A stretch of 64,000 nucleotides of DNA from Catellatospora sp. KI3 (GTDB taxonomy: Bacteria; Actinomycetota; Actinomycetes; Mycobacteriales; Micromonosporaceae), in NCBI RefSeq assembly GCF_029948125.1, contig NZ_JASAMB010000016.1:124001-188000 (forward strand). Direction: 5' to 3'. A program made the position numbers and the translations under genes. Positions 49,807-58,472 of this stretch are shown here, one piece after another; the first letter of the stretch is position 1; every line of letters starts with the position of its first letter. The notes beneath the pieces are model-generated. The model did no database searches, had not been told where the DNA came from, and saw nothing but the letters and a program-made list of their open reading frames with translations.

Positions 49807-50333
49807 CGTGCCTCCACCGGGGTGCCGGGGCCGAACAGGTCGGCGAGTTCGGGGGCGAGCTGCCGCAGCCGCTCCAGCGCGTGCCGGGTCTGCGACTTGA
49901 CGGTGTTGGGCGAGCAGTGCAGCGCCTCGGCGGTCTGCACCTCGGTCAGGTCCTCGTAGAAGCGCAGCACCAGCACCGCGCGCTGGCGCTGGGTCAGCCG
50001 GGCCAGCGCGTCGCGCAGCACCAGCCGCCGGGTCACCGTGTCGGCGTCGTCGGGTCGGCCACGCAGCTCAGGGCGCTGCCGGGCCTCGGTGGTGTCGAGC
50101 GCGGCGCGGCGCTGCCGGCCGCGCCAGCCGTCGATCGCGCGGGTGTACAGCATGCGCCGCACGTACGGCTCCGGATCGCCGCCGCGCGACACGGCCGTCC
50201 AGCGCTCGGCCACCCGCGCCAGCGTGTCCTGCAGCAGGTCCTCGGCCTGATGCCGGTCGCCGGTGAGCAGGTACGCGGTCCGGGCGAGCGCGGTCGAGCG
50301 CGCCCGGACGAACCCTTCGAAGTCCTCCACCAT
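49803..50333 (-). CDS. ECF sigma factor, SigE family
   Basis: A 176-residue extracytoplasmic-function sigma factor. Region 2 is at about 12-80 (YLLTGDRHQAEDLLQDTLARVAERW, in part) and region 4 at about 110-165 (LTQRQRAVLVLRFYEDLTEVQTAEALHCSPNTVKSQTRHAL, in part). It directs RNA polymerase to a small regulon, probably under control of the membrane protein encoded by the overlapping downstream gene. ATG 50333 has a strong AGGAGG ribosome site; the in-frame stretch upstream is not family-like. Confidence 0.93.
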   Translation of the reverse strand: MVEDFEGFVRARSTALARTAYLLTGDRHQAEDLLQDTLARVAERWTAVSRGGDPEPYVRRMLYTRAIDGWRGRQRRAALDTTEARQRPELRGRPDDADTVTRRLVLRDALARLTQRQRAVLVLRFYEDLTEVQTAEALHCSPNTVKSQTRHALERLRQLAPELADLFGPGTPVEAR

Positions 50334-50512
50334 GCCTCCTCGACCGGGTACACGTCTGCCACCGCCTCGGCGGGTGGAACCCCGGTGCCGGGGCGGAGAG
50401 CATATTGCGCCCGCGCAGGTGAAGCCGTTCCAGGGGCGATGCGGGTTTCCGTCGACGACCGGACCTAACACCTTCCACGTCATATAACGGCGAACGTGCC
50501 ATGAAGGCGGTG

Positions 50513-50543
50513 TCGGGTCGGGGCGCGACCGGCCCCGACCCGA
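50513..50543 (-). terminator. Hairpin terminator of the pectate lyase gene
   Basis: TCGGGTCGGGG (50513-50523) pairs with CCCCGACCCGA (50533-50543), an 11-bp stem that lies 17 bases beyond the pectate lyase stop on the minus strand. Confidence 0.7.
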
Positions 50544-50559
50544 CGACGTACGACCGCGG

Positions 50560-52401
50560 TTACAGGCTGACGACCCGCCCGCCGATGGTCACCACGAGGC
50601 GGCCGTCAGAGGCGAACGACCAGGCCAGCGAGCCGGTGTACGACGCGCACCGGGAACCGTTGCCGCCGGTCCAGAACTGGTTGGAGCTGTCGGCGTCGCC
50701 GATCGTCTTGTCGTTCGAGCCGCTGCCGCTGCGGCAGGAGGTGTTGCCGCGGTATACGTGCGTGCCCGCGTCGAACGAGAAGTTGCGCTCGGTGTTGTCG
50801 ATGCTCAGGTTGCTGGACATGGTGATGCTGCCCGGGTTGCTGTTGTAGGTGAACCCGTGCTTGCCGTTGCGGAAGGCGATGCTCCGGCGTACCACGTGGT
50901 TGACCTTGATGTCCTCGCCGCCCAGCTTGTAGCCGTTGCGGTCGCCGTTGGTGTTCACGGTGCCGTTGCTGAGCGTGCCGTTGTTGTAGGACAGCGAGTC
51001 CTCGATGGTCACCGGGCCGATCGGGCCGGTGTCGGTCTTGGTGTACAGGTCCCAGCCGTCGTCGATGTTGTTGTGCGAGACGGCGTAGCGGAACACGTTG
51101 CCGGTGCCGATGGTGAGCTTGGCGGCGAAACCGTCGGCGTCCTCACCGTCGGAGTCGGCGTTGTCGTGCGACTCCGCGCTGAGGATGAGGTTGTTGGCGG
51201 GCCACAGGCTCTGCGGGGTGTCCGAGGCGGTCCGGGACAGCTGCAGCCCGCTGTCGCGGTTGAAGCGGGTGATCGTACGCTCGATGATGTTGTTGCTGCC
51301 GCTGACGAAGATGCCGTTGTCACCGGCCCGCTCGACGATCAGGCCGTAGACGTGCCAGTAGTTGCCGTTGAGCGCCAGCCCCCGGTTGGCCGGGTCCTCG
51401 GCCTGGGCCGAGAAGTTCAGCACCGGCGTCTCGCCGGAGTAGGCCGACAGCTTCTTGCGGGCGCTGGAGGTGCCGTTGTTGCCTGTCGCGATGGTGACCG
51501 TGGTGGAGTAGTTGTACGTGCCGCCGCGCATGTAGATCGTGCCGCCGGCGGCGATACGGGTGATCGCCGAGGTCAGCGTGGTCGGGCTCGACACGGTGCC
51601 GGGCGCGCTGTCGCTGCCGCCGGGGGCCACGTACAGCGCCGACGACGGCGGCGTGCTCGGCGACGGTGACGGCGAGGTGGGCGACGAAGGCGACGGTGAC
51701 GGGCTGGCGGACCGGGACGGGGACACCGTCGGCGTCGGCGAGCTCGCCGACGCCGACGGCGACGGGGTGGTGCCGCCGGTGGTCACCGTGACGTTGTCGA
51801 AGTTCGCGCTCGAGTAGGCCGTCTGCAGGCCGATGCGGCCCTTGGCGACCACGCTGCTGGTGCCGGTGGCGACCGTGGCGCCGTTGACGGCGCCGCTGAT
51901 CTGCGTGCCGCTGACGGTCAGCGACAGGGTGTACCAGGTGCCGGTCGCGACGGTGCGCGAGACGCTGCCGAGCACGGTGACCGACCCGCTGTTGACGGCC
52001 TGGAGCTGCACCACGTTGCCCGGCAGCAGTGCCAGCCGGTAGAAGGTGGTGGAGCTGGACGCGCGGGCCAGCAGTCCGACGAAGCCGCCGGAGCCGAGCG
52101 ACAGCGGCTTCACGCTGGCCTGCACGGTGTAGTCGGTCCAGGCCGCGTCACCGGCGAACTCGCGGGCGTTCTCGCTGGTGGCGTTGGACTGCTGCAGCAC
52201 CTTGCTGCCGTCGGTGACGACGGCCCAGGTGCCGCCGGACTTCGACCAGCCGCTGGTGCTGCCGTCCTCGAAGGTGGCGCTGAAGACGGTGGCGGCGAAC
52301 GCGGCCTGGGTGGCCGAGAACAGGCCGAAGGCGAGCAGGGCGCTGGCGCCTGCGGCCAGCCACCTGCGTGTTCGCGGACTTGTCGAGGAAAGAGAGCGCA
52401 T
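50560..52401 (-). CDS. Secreted pectate lyase (PL9) with N-terminal binding module
   Basis: A 613-residue secreted enzyme. The signal peptide covers about 1-37 (GLFSATQAAFAAT). Residues 38-205 form a jelly-roll of the laminin-G/DUF1080 type (VFSATFEDGSTSGWSKSGGTW). A Ser/Pro/Thr linker follows, and residues about 255-613 form a right-handed parallel beta-helix starting LYVAPGGSDSAPGTVSSP. The acidic cluster DNADSDGEDADGF (calcium site) and the Lys in NGDRNGYKLGGE (base) match family PL9. It cleaves polygalacturonate by beta-elimination. ATG 52401 has an AGGAGGA ribosome site. A LacI-type palindrome lies about 150 bases upstream. Confidence 0.9.
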   Translation of the reverse strand: MRSLSSTSPRTRRWLAAGASALLAFGLFSATQAAFAATVFSATFEDGSTSGWSKSGGTWAVVTDGSKVLQQSNATSENAREFAGDAAWTDYTVQASVKPLSLGSGGFVGLLARASSSTTFYRLALLPGNVVQLQAVNSGSVTVLGSVSRTVATGTWYTLSLTVSGTQISGAVNGATVATGTSSVVAKGRIGLQTAYSSANFDNVTVTTGGTTPSPSASASSPTPTVSPSRSASPSPSPSSPTSPSPSPSTPPSSALYVAPGGSDSAPGTVSSPTTLTSAITRIAAGGTIYMRGGTYNYSTTVTIATGNNGTSSARKKLSAYSGETPVLNFSAQAEDPANRGLALNGNYWHVYGLIVERAGDNGIFVSGSNNIIERTITRFNRDSGLQLSRTASDTPQSLWPANNLILSAESHDNADSDGEDADGFAAKLTIGTGNVFRYAVSHNNIDDGWDLYTKTDTGPIGPVTIEDSLSYNNGTLSNGTVNTNGDRNGYKLGGEDIKVNHVVRRSIAFRNGKHGFTYNSNPGSITMSSNLSIDNTERNFSFDAGTHVYRGNTSCRSGSGSNDKTIGDADSSNQFWTGGNGSRCASYTGSLAWSFASDGRLVVTIGGRVVSL

Positions 52402-52822
52402 TGGGGTCCTCCTGAGAGCGGGGGTTGCGCCGCCGGGCGCGGGTCCGGATGGACTTGTGGGTACGGCGACGTGCGCTCGCGCCGTACCGGGGCAGGGGGA
52501 GACCGTCCCGGGCGAGATGGCTCGACCTGCATCGATGGGGACATCGTAAGGAAAGCGCTTTCCTAGGAACAAGGCTTCCCGTGTGCAGGTTTGTTGCAGT
52601 CCCTCACCCCGACCAGCCGCAGACCTACCTCCAGCCGCCCTGCGGCACACCGCGGGCAGACCGCGGGGGTCACTAGCCGGCGCGTGCGGTCTATTCGCGA
52701 GGTCACGCCTACGGTGATCGGCATTCGGTGTCGCAACCTCGGTCGTAGGGCCTGGTTTTGACCTCGAAGGCCGATCATCGACCGGACCGGAGCCGAATTT
52801 GCGGTCGACTCGTCCGAGACGG
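52402..52822. other. 421-base gap between PoxB-type and pectate lyase genes
   Basis: No gene is supported here. The right part is less GC-rich than coding DNA. The clear feature is the palindrome at 52549-52564. The PoxB-type gene ends at 52823 and no strong terminator hairpin is visible after it. Confidence 0.5.
52549..52564. promoter_or_regulatory. LacI-type operator upstream of the pectate lyase gene
   Basis: AGGAAAGCGCTTTCCT is a perfect 16-base palindrome with the central GCGC typical of LacI-family sites. It lies 148-163 bases before the pectate lyase start, on the promoter side. It differs from the CebR-type box before the GH12 gene, so pectin and glucan genes are probably controlled by different repressors. 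Confidence 0.65.
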
Positions 52823-54562
52823 CTACTCGCGGTCGAGTTCGCGGAGGTTGGTCTTGGCGAGGTCGAAGATCTCGTCGGCGTTGCCGGACAGGACGGTGCG
52901 GGTCGCGTACAGGGTGAAGCCCTTGAGCTGCGCGAGCGTGATCTTCGGGGGCAGTGAGAGCTCCTGTCGGCTGACGCGCACGTCGACCACGGCGGGGCCG
53001 TCGTACGCGAAGGCGGCTCGCAGCGCGTCGCCCAGGTCACCCGCGCGGTCCACCCGGACCCCGAACAGCCCGACCGCCTGAGCCACCTGCGCGAAGTCCG
53101 GGTTGTCCAACCCGGTGGCGTACGTGACGATGCCCGCCGCCTTCATCTCCAGCTCCACGAACGACAGCGCCCCGTTGTCGAAGACCACGACCTTCACCGG
53201 CAGCCGCTGCTGGCGCAGCGTGATCAGCTCACCGAGCAGCATGGCCAGCCCGCCGTCGCCGGACAGCGCGACCACCTGCCGGCCCGGCTGCGCGGCCTGC
53301 GCCCCGATGGCCTGCGGCAGCGCGTTGGCCATCGACCCATGGTTGAACGAGCCGACCAGCCGTCGCCGCCCGTTCATCCGCAGGTAGCGGGCGGCCCAGA
53401 TGCACGGGGTGCCGACGTCGGCGGTGAAGATCGCGTCGTCGGCGGCGAGCTTGCTCACCATCGCGGCGACGTACTGCGGGTGCAGTGGGGAGTCGGTCAC
53501 CCGGCTCTCGGTGAGCTTGTCCAGCCGCTGCCGGGCCCGGTCGTAGTGGGCGAGCATCCGGTGCAGGTGGGCCGAGTCCGTCTTGGCGACCAGGTACGGC
53601 AGCAGCGCGTCGACCGTGTCGCGCACGGTGCCGACGAGCGGCACGTCGACCCGCACCCGGCGCCCGATCTGCTCGCCGCGTACGTCGACCTGCACCACCG
53701 GCACCCCGTCGGGGTAGAACTGCCGGTAGGGGAAGTCGGTGCCGAGCATGAGCAGCGCGTCGCAGTGCTCCATCGCCCGGTAGCCGGAACTGAACCCGAT
53801 CAGGCCGGTCATGCCCACGTCGTACGGGTTGTCGTACTCGACGTGCTCCTTGCCGCGCATCGCGTGCACCACCGGCGCCTGCAACCTCTCGGCGGTGCTC
53901 AGCAGCTGGTCGTGCGCCCCGGCGCAGCCCGCCCCGGCCAGGATGGTGACCCGGTCGGCGGCGTTCAGTACGGCCGCGGCCGCGGCCAGCGACTGCTCGT
54001 CGGGCCGCATGACCGGCTCGGGGAGCTGGACGGTGACCGGCGCGGCGCCGTCGGGGGCGTCGGCGAGGAACACCTCGCCCGGTACGACGATGACCGAGAC
54101 CCCGCGGCGCGCCAGCGCGGTGCGCATGGCGATCTCCATGGTGCGGGGGAGCTGGCTGGGGGTGGTCACCAGTTCGCAGTAGACGGAGCACTCGCGGAAC
54201 AGCTCCTGCGGGTGCGTCTCCTGGAAGTAGCCGGACCCGATCTCGTCGCGCGGGATGTGCGCGGCGACGGCGAGCACCGGCACGCGGCTGCGGCTCGCGT
54301 CGAACAGGCCGTTGATCAGGTGCAGGTTGCCGGGGCCGCAGCTGCCGACGCAGACCGCGAGTCCGCCGGTCACCGCGGCCTCGCCGGCGGCGGCGAACGC
54401 GGCGGCCTCCTCGTGGCGCATCAGCTGCCAGCCGAGGTCGCCGTCGCGGCGCAGCGCGTCGGTCAGCCCGTTGAGCGAGTCGCCGGGAACTCCGTACATC
54501 TGGCGTACGCCCGAGGCTTTGAGCGTCGCGACCATCAGGTCCGCCACCGTGCGCGCCATCAT
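52823..54562 (-). CDS. Thiamin-diphosphate enzyme, pyruvate dehydrogenase (quinone) / PoxB type
   Basis: A 579-residue enzyme with the three domains of the acetolactate synthase family: N-terminal PYR domain with the catalytic Glu (MRHEEAAAFAA, about residue 51), a central FAD-type domain (GAGCAGAHDQLLSTAERLQAPV) and the C-terminal PP domain with the thiamin-diphosphate motif (SGDGGLAMLLGELITL to VFDNGALSF). It resembles PoxB, which oxidises pyruvate to acetate and CO2 and passes electrons to quinone. Related enzymes act on other 2-keto acids. It starts at ATG 54562 after a purine-rich ribosome site; the adjacent ATG at 54559 is an alternative. Confidence 0.9.
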   Translation of the reverse strand: MMARTVADLMVATLKASGVRQMYGVPGDSLNGLTDALRRDGDLGWQLMRHEEAAAFAAAGEAAVTGGLAVCVGSCGPGNLHLINGLFDASRSRVPVLAVAAHIPRDEIGSGYFQETHPQELFRECSVYCELVTTPSQLPRTMEIAMRTALARRGVSVIVVPGEVFLADAPDGAAPVTVQLPEPVMRPDEQSLAAAAAVLNAADRVTILAGAGCAGAHDQLLSTAERLQAPVVHAMRGKEHVEYDNPYDVGMTGLIGFSSGYRAMEHCDALLMLGTDFPYRQFYPDGVPVVQVDVRGEQIGRRVRVDVPLVGTVRDTVDALLPYLVAKTDSAHLHRMLAHYDRARQRLDKLTESRVTDSPLHPQYVAAMVSKLAADDAIFTADVGTPCIWAARYLRMNGRRRLVGSFNHGSMANALPQAIGAQAAQPGRQVVALSGDGGLAMLLGELITLRQQRLPVKVVVFDNGALSFVELEMKAAGIVTYATGLDNPDFAQVAQAVGLFGVRVDRAGDLGDALRAAFAYDGPAVVDVRVSRQELSLPPKITLAQLKGFTLYATRTVLSGNADEIFDLAKTNLRELDRE

Positions 54563-54643
54563 CGGCCCCCTTTGCCCGGCTCGCCCCCGATTATCGCGAG
54601 CCGGACGCCCGCCACGCCCGGGAACGACCTGGATCGGCAGGCT

Positions 54644-54703
54644 GCGGTTTCGGGGAAACTGCAGGAATCAAGGACCGGATTCCAGCAGTTTCCCCGAAAC
54701 TGC
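54644..54703. repeat. Long hairpin repeat, second copy
   Basis: GCGGTTTCGGGGAAACTGC (54644-54662) pairs with GCAGTTTCCCCGAAACTGC (54685-54703), apart from one G-U pair, and an inner GGAATC/GATTCC stem continues it. It shares sequence and architecture with the repeat at 29207-29266. It lies between the cupin stop and the PoxB-type start, both on the minus strand. Confidence 0.8.
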
Positions 54704-54744
54704 ACGCACCCTCAGCGTCCGCGCGCCGCGCGGACGCGTCGGCG

Positions 54745-55638
54745 TCACTGGTAGGTGGGGTCGGTCCAGCGGCCGATGCTGCGGGAGCGGACCGGCTCGA
54801 CCAGCCGGGGCGCGGCGCTGTGCGGGTTGGCCGGGCCCCAGTTGGTGGCGTCGCCCTCCATCACCACGCGCGCGTTGTCGGTGTACCAGTCGACCAGGTC
54901 GCTGTCGGAGCGGACGAGCCAGGTGCAGCCGACCTCGTCACCGGCGGTGAAGTCGCCGTGGCGCACCAGCGGCGGCCGCCAGAAGTACGTGCCCGGCCAC
55001 ATCTTGCCGAAGTTGTAGTCGAACGCGCCCTCCAGGCAGTACGCCTCCTCCGAGCAGGGGTGGTGCGCCAGCGGCACCTCGCGCCAACCGGGCTTGGCCT
55101 TGATCAGCCGGGTGTAGAAGCCGGTCTTCTCATCCCGGTGCAGCAGCTTGATGTAGAGGCCGGGCACCGGCGTGCCGCCGAGGTCGAAGCGCATGGGGCT
55201 GCCGTCCTTGACGTCGATCCACGGCATCTGCGCGCTGTCGAGGACCACCAGGACCTGGTCGGGGCGGACGAACTCCCGGTCGGCGTCGGCGAGGTCGAAG
55301 TGCCAGTCGCCGTACTCGCGGTACAGCAGGATCTCGGTGCCCTCGGTGACGGTGATCGCGGGGGTCCACACGCCCTTCGGGGCGGTCCAGTAGCCCTGCT
55401 CGCCCAGCACGGTGTCGCCGATGGTCACCTGGCCGGACAGGACGTACCACTCGGTGTCGGCGTGGTGGGTGCCGGCGGGGCGGGACCAGTCGCTGGTGAA
55501 GCGGACCTTCAGCGAGGCGGAGCCGTCCTCCTCGTCGTAGCTGAGGTTGCGCTGCTCGGCGCTGCCGCTGGCGTGCTGGAACTCCGCGACGTGCCAGATG
55601 AGGTCGCGTTCATCGATGATCTCCACATGCGGGCGCAT
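54745..55638 (-). CDS. Two-domain cupin protein (DUF4437-like)
   Basis: A 297-residue protein with two cupin barrels: the first around THHADTEWYVLSGQVTIGD, the second around HPCSEEAYCLEGAFDYNFG and PLVRHGDF. The His/Glu pattern of metal-binding cupins is at least partly kept in each. Such proteins are often metal-dependent dioxygenases, isomerases or small-molecule binders; the substrate is unknown. ATG 55638 has a GAGGAGG ribosome site. It diverges from a TetR gene, which probably controls it. Confidence 0.82.
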   Translation of the reverse strand: MRPHVEIIDERDLIWHVAEFQHASGSAEQRNLSYDEEDGSASLKVRFTSDWSRPAGTHHADTEWYVLSGQVTIGDTVLGEQGYWTAPKGVWTPAITVTEGTEILLYREYGDWHFDLADADREFVRPDQVLVVLDSAQMPWIDVKDGSPMRFDLGGTPVPGLYIKLLHRDEKTGFYTRLIKAKPGWREVPLAHHPCSEEAYCLEGAFDYNFGKMWPGTYFWRPPLVRHGDFTAGDEVGCTWLVRSDSDLVDWYTDNARVVMEGDATNWGPANPHSAAPRLVEPVRSRSIGRWTDPTYQ

Positions 55639-55676
55639 GGCCGCCTCCTCCGGGCCGGAACAATTTCCAGTGCGGA

Positions 55677-55718
55677 ATGTATCGCTTAACTTTTTCAAGT
55701 ACAAGATGTAGCGTTAAC
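55677..55718. promoter_or_regulatory. Repeated operator-like sites between cupin and TetR genes
   Basis: ATGTATCGCTTAAC (55677-55690) and ATGTAGCGTTAAC (55706-55718) are near-identical direct repeats in the short divergent gap, in an AT-rich setting. They are likely sites for the TetR protein at 55722 and cover both promoters. Confidence 0.5.
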
Positions 55719-55721
55719 CCT

Positions 55722-56282
55722 GTGAACCGACCTGGCCGCCCCACCGGGCCCACCGCCGACACCGCGACCGTGGTGCTCACCTCGGCGCTGGAGCTGCTCC
55801 TGTCCGAGGGCGCCGCGGCGCTCACCGCCCAGCGCCTGCACCAGGCCACCGGCGTGTCCCGCTCCACGATCTACCGCCACTGGCCCACCCCGGCCGCGGT
55901 GCTGGCGGCCCTGATCGAGGTCGCGCCGCTGCCGCCCGTCGAGCCCTCCGGCGACCTGGCCCGCGACCTGCACGCCGAGGTCGACCAGCTGTGCAACCGG
56001 CTGCGCGACCGGCCCGTCGGCGCCTTCCTGCAGGCGCTGGTCGTCGCGGCGGCGGCCGACCCCGCCGCCGCCGAGCTGCGCCACCGGTACGTGGGCGACC
56101 TGCTGGAGCCGTTCCACGCGGTGCTGCGCGCGGCGGGTGTGTCGGCGACCCAGCGCGAGGACGCCGTCGCGGTCATCGCCTCGCCGCTGCTGCTGGACGC
56201 GCTGCTGCTGGACCGGCCCACCGCCCGCACCCGGGCGCACCGCATCGTCGACGACGTCGTGCACACGCTGGCCCGCGCATGA
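55722..56282 (+). CDS. TetR-family regulator
   Basis: A 186-residue regulator with an N-terminal helix-turn-helix at about 15-60 (ALTAQRLHQATGVSRSTIYRHWPTPAAVL, in part) and a helical C-terminal ligand domain. The GTG at 55722 is preceded closely by TAACCC and no ribosome site, so it may be leaderless. It overlaps the racemase-family gene by four bases (ATGA), which indicates one operon, and diverges from the cupin gene across repeated sites. Confidence 0.9.
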   Translation: MNRPGRPTGPTADTATVVLTSALELLLSEGAAALTAQRLHQATGVSRSTIYRHWPTPAAVLAALIEVAPLPPVEPSGDLARDLHAEVDQLCNRLRDRPVGAFLQALVVAAAADPAAAELRHRYVGDLLEPFHAVLRAAGVSATQREDAVAVIASPLLLDALLLDRPTARTRAHRIVDDVVHTLARA

Positions 56283-57022
56283 CCAACGCCGTCGGGCCGC
56301 GCGCCGTCTTCGGCGTCATCGTGCCCAGCACCAACACCGTCGTCGAGCACGACTACTGGACCGCCGGGGTGCCCGGCATCGCCTACCGCGCCGGATCGAT
56401 GTACATCCCGAACCCGGTCATGGGCGACGACGCCGACTTCGAGGCGCTGCTCGGCCAGATCCGGGCCTCGATCGACACCGCCGTGCGCGACGTGCTCACC
56501 GCCGAGCCGGACCGGATGGTCATGGGCATGTCGGCCGAGACGTTCTGGGGCGGGGTGGAGGGCAACGCCGCGTTCGAGCGGCGGCTGCGCGAGCGCACCG
56601 GGCTGCCGGTCACCACCGGCGCGAGCTCGTGCCGGGCGGCGCTGCGGGAGCTGGGCTGCCGCCGGATCGCCGTCTTCTCGCCGTACCAGCCGATCGCCGA
56701 CCGCGAGGTCGGCCGCTTCTTCACCGAGGCGGGCTTCGACGTCGCGGCCGTCACCGGACTGCGGTGCCCGACCGCGATGGACATCGCCCGGGTGCCCGAC
56801 GACCGGCTGCGCGAGACCGTGGCCGCGCTGGACGGTCCGGACGTGGAGGCGATCGTGCAGGTCGGCACCAACCTGTCCTTTGTGGCGCTGGCCGACCGGC
56901 TGGAGCAGGAGCTGGGCAAACCGGTGATCGCGATCAACGCCGCGACGCTGTGGCACGCGCTGCGCGAGCACGGGCTGGCCGACCGGGTGGCGGGTGCGGG
57001 GCGGCTGCTGCGCGAGCACTGA
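56279..57022 (+). CDS. Asp/Glu racemase superfamily protein (maleate isomerase / arylmalonate decarboxylase-like)
   Basis: A 247-residue protein of the Asp/Glu racemase superfamily, closest by eye to maleate isomerase and arylmalonate decarboxylase (start FGVIVPSTNTVVEHDYW; middle GLPVTTGASSCRAALRELGCRRIAVFSPY, in part). These enzymes use one or two cysteines. Here the first expected position reads MGMSAETF and the second reads VQVGTNLSF, so neither catalytic Cys is evident. It may have a different chemistry or bind without turnover. It is coupled to the TetR gene by a four-base overlap. Confidence 0.78.
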   Translation: MTNAVGPRAVFGVIVPSTNTVVEHDYWTAGVPGIAYRAGSMYIPNPVMGDDADFEALLGQIRASIDTAVRDVLTAEPDRMVMGMSAETFWGGVEGNAAFERRLRERTGLPVTTGASSCRAALRELGCRRIAVFSPYQPIADREVGRFFTEAGFDVAAVTGLRCPTAMDIARVPDDRLRETVAALDGPDVEAIVQVGTNLSFVALADRLEQELGKPVIAINAATLWHALREHGLADRVAGAGRLLREH

Positions 57023-57052
57023 ACGCTGTTTCCTCTATCGAAACAGCGTTTC
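57022..57052. promoter_or_regulatory. Inverted repeat upstream of the MFS gene; operator or terminator
   Basis: AACGCTGTTTC (57022-57032) pairs perfectly with GAAACAGCGTT (57040-57050). The reverse complement of 57040-57052 is GAAACGCTGTTTC, identical to the palindrome before the HisD-like gene at 60606-60618. It lies 49-79 bases before the MFS start. A T-rich run follows (TCTTTTGCTT), so it could also end transcription of the racemase gene. Confidence 0.65.
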
Positions 57053-57100
57053 TTTTGCTTATCCTGATCGTCTCTGACGCCCGCCCCGGAAGGCGCACTC

Positions 57101-58468
57101 ATGACGGTCAGCGCAGCAACGGACGAGACCACCGAGGTGACCGCCTTCGCGGGCAGGCCGCCGGTGACGGTGCGGCGCGGCCGCGCGGCGCCGTTCGGGT
57201 GGTGGCCCGCGGTGTGCGTGGCCCTGGTCGCGCTGGTCGACCGGGTCGAGTACAACCTGCTCGCCGGGTCGCTGCCGCAGATCCAGCGCGAGTTCGGGTT
57301 CAGCGACGGCGCCGCCGGGGCGATCGCCACCGCCGGTGCCGTCGCGGCCGTGCTCCTGCTGCTGCCCGCCGGGCGGCTGGCCGACACCGGCCGCCGCACC
57401 TGGACGATCGCCGCGGTGGTGGCGGTCTGGGCACTGCTGACCCTGGGCACCGGCCTGGTCGGTTCCTACGCGGCCCTGTTCGGGGTACGGGTGCTGCTGG
57501 GCTCCGCCGGACAGCTCTACAACCCGCCCGCCTCCAGCCTGCTCGGCGACCTCTACCCGGGCACGGGCCGCACCCGTGCGTTCGGCCTGGAGCGGGCCGC
57601 CTACTTCGCCGGGCTGCCCATCGGCGTCATCGCCGGCGGCGCCCTGGCCCAGGCGTACGGCTGGCGCACCGGCTTCTTCCTGGTCGCCGTGCCCGGCGCG
57701 ATCATCGCGCTGCTGATGCTGACCGTCCGCGAACCGGTGCGCGGCATCGGCGACCGGCTGACCGCCTGGTACGGCGGCGCCGCCGCGACCTCGGCCGCCC
57801 CGGTCGCCGCCCCGTCGGCGCCGCTGCTGCGGCAGGTGCGCGAGCTGTGGCGGGTGCGTACCCTGCGCTCGGTCGTGACCGGACTGAGCATCCTGTTCTT
57901 CGGCCTCGGCGGCCTCTTCTTCTGGATGCCGTCCTACTACCAGCGCGAGTTCGGGCTCGACGAGGCGGCGGCGGCCGCGGTCGGCGGCGGGGCCGGGCTG
58001 GTCGGCATCCTCGTCGGCATGGGCCTGGGCAGCTGGCTGGGCGACCGCGGGCACGGGCGCCGGCCCGGCTGGCGGGTGCTGCTCGGCGGCTGGTCGCTGG
58101 TGCTGGGCTCCGTCGCGCTCGCCGGGGCGGTCGCGCTGACCGACCTCGGGCCGCAGGTCGCCTGCTTCGCACTGGCCAACGTGGGCTTCGCGGGCGCCAT
58201 CGCGAACCTGACCGCCGCCAACGCCGACGTGGTCGCCGCGCACCGGCGCGGCCTGGGCTTCGCCGTGCTGCAGATGCTGGTCACCCTCGGCGGGGCGCTG
58301 GGGCCGTGGCTGATCGGCGAGGCCTCCGACGCGACCGGGTCGCTGCGCGCGGCGTACGCGGTGGTGCTGGCTCCGCTCGCGATCGGCTGCCTGATCGTGC
58401 TGCGCTCGTGGCGGGCCTACGACGCCGACGCGGCCGCCGCACTGGCGGCGGCCGACCAGGCGGACTGA
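57101..58468 (+). CDS. MFS transporter of the HisD/SDR locus
   Basis: A 455-residue transporter with 12 predicted membrane segments. The first helix contains VALVDRVEYNLLAGSLPQIQREFGF, and a GRLADTGRRTW loop follows helix 2, typical of organic-acid or sugar-acid transporters. The long central loop (about 215-245) is Ala/Pro rich. It probably imports the substrate of the SDR and HisD-like dehydrogenases encoded convergently, because the same 13-base palindrome precedes both transcription units. ATG 57101 has a GGAAGG ribosome site. Its stop lies only four bases from the SDR stop. Confidence 0.88.
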   Translation: MTVSAATDETTEVTAFAGRPPVTVRRGRAAPFGWWPAVCVALVALVDRVEYNLLAGSLPQIQREFGFSDGAAGAIATAGAVAAVLLLLPAGRLADTGRRTWTIAAVVAVWALLTLGTGLVGSYAALFGVRVLLGSAGQLYNPPASSLLGDLYPGTGRTRAFGLERAAYFAGLPIGVIAGGALAQAYGWRTGFFLVAVPGAIIALLMLTVREPVRGIGDRLTAWYGGAAATSAAPVAAPSAPLLRQVRELWRVRTLRSVVTGLSILFFGLGGLFFWMPSYYQREFGLDEAAAAAVGGGAGLVGILVGMGLGSWLGDRGHGRRPGWRVLLGGWSLVLGSVALAGAVALTDLGPQVACFALANVGFAGAIANLTAANADVVAAHRRGLGFAVLQMLVTLGGALGPWLIGEASDATGSLRAAYAVVLAPLAIGCLIVLRSWRAYDADAAAALAAADQAD

Positions 58469-58472
58469 GCGG

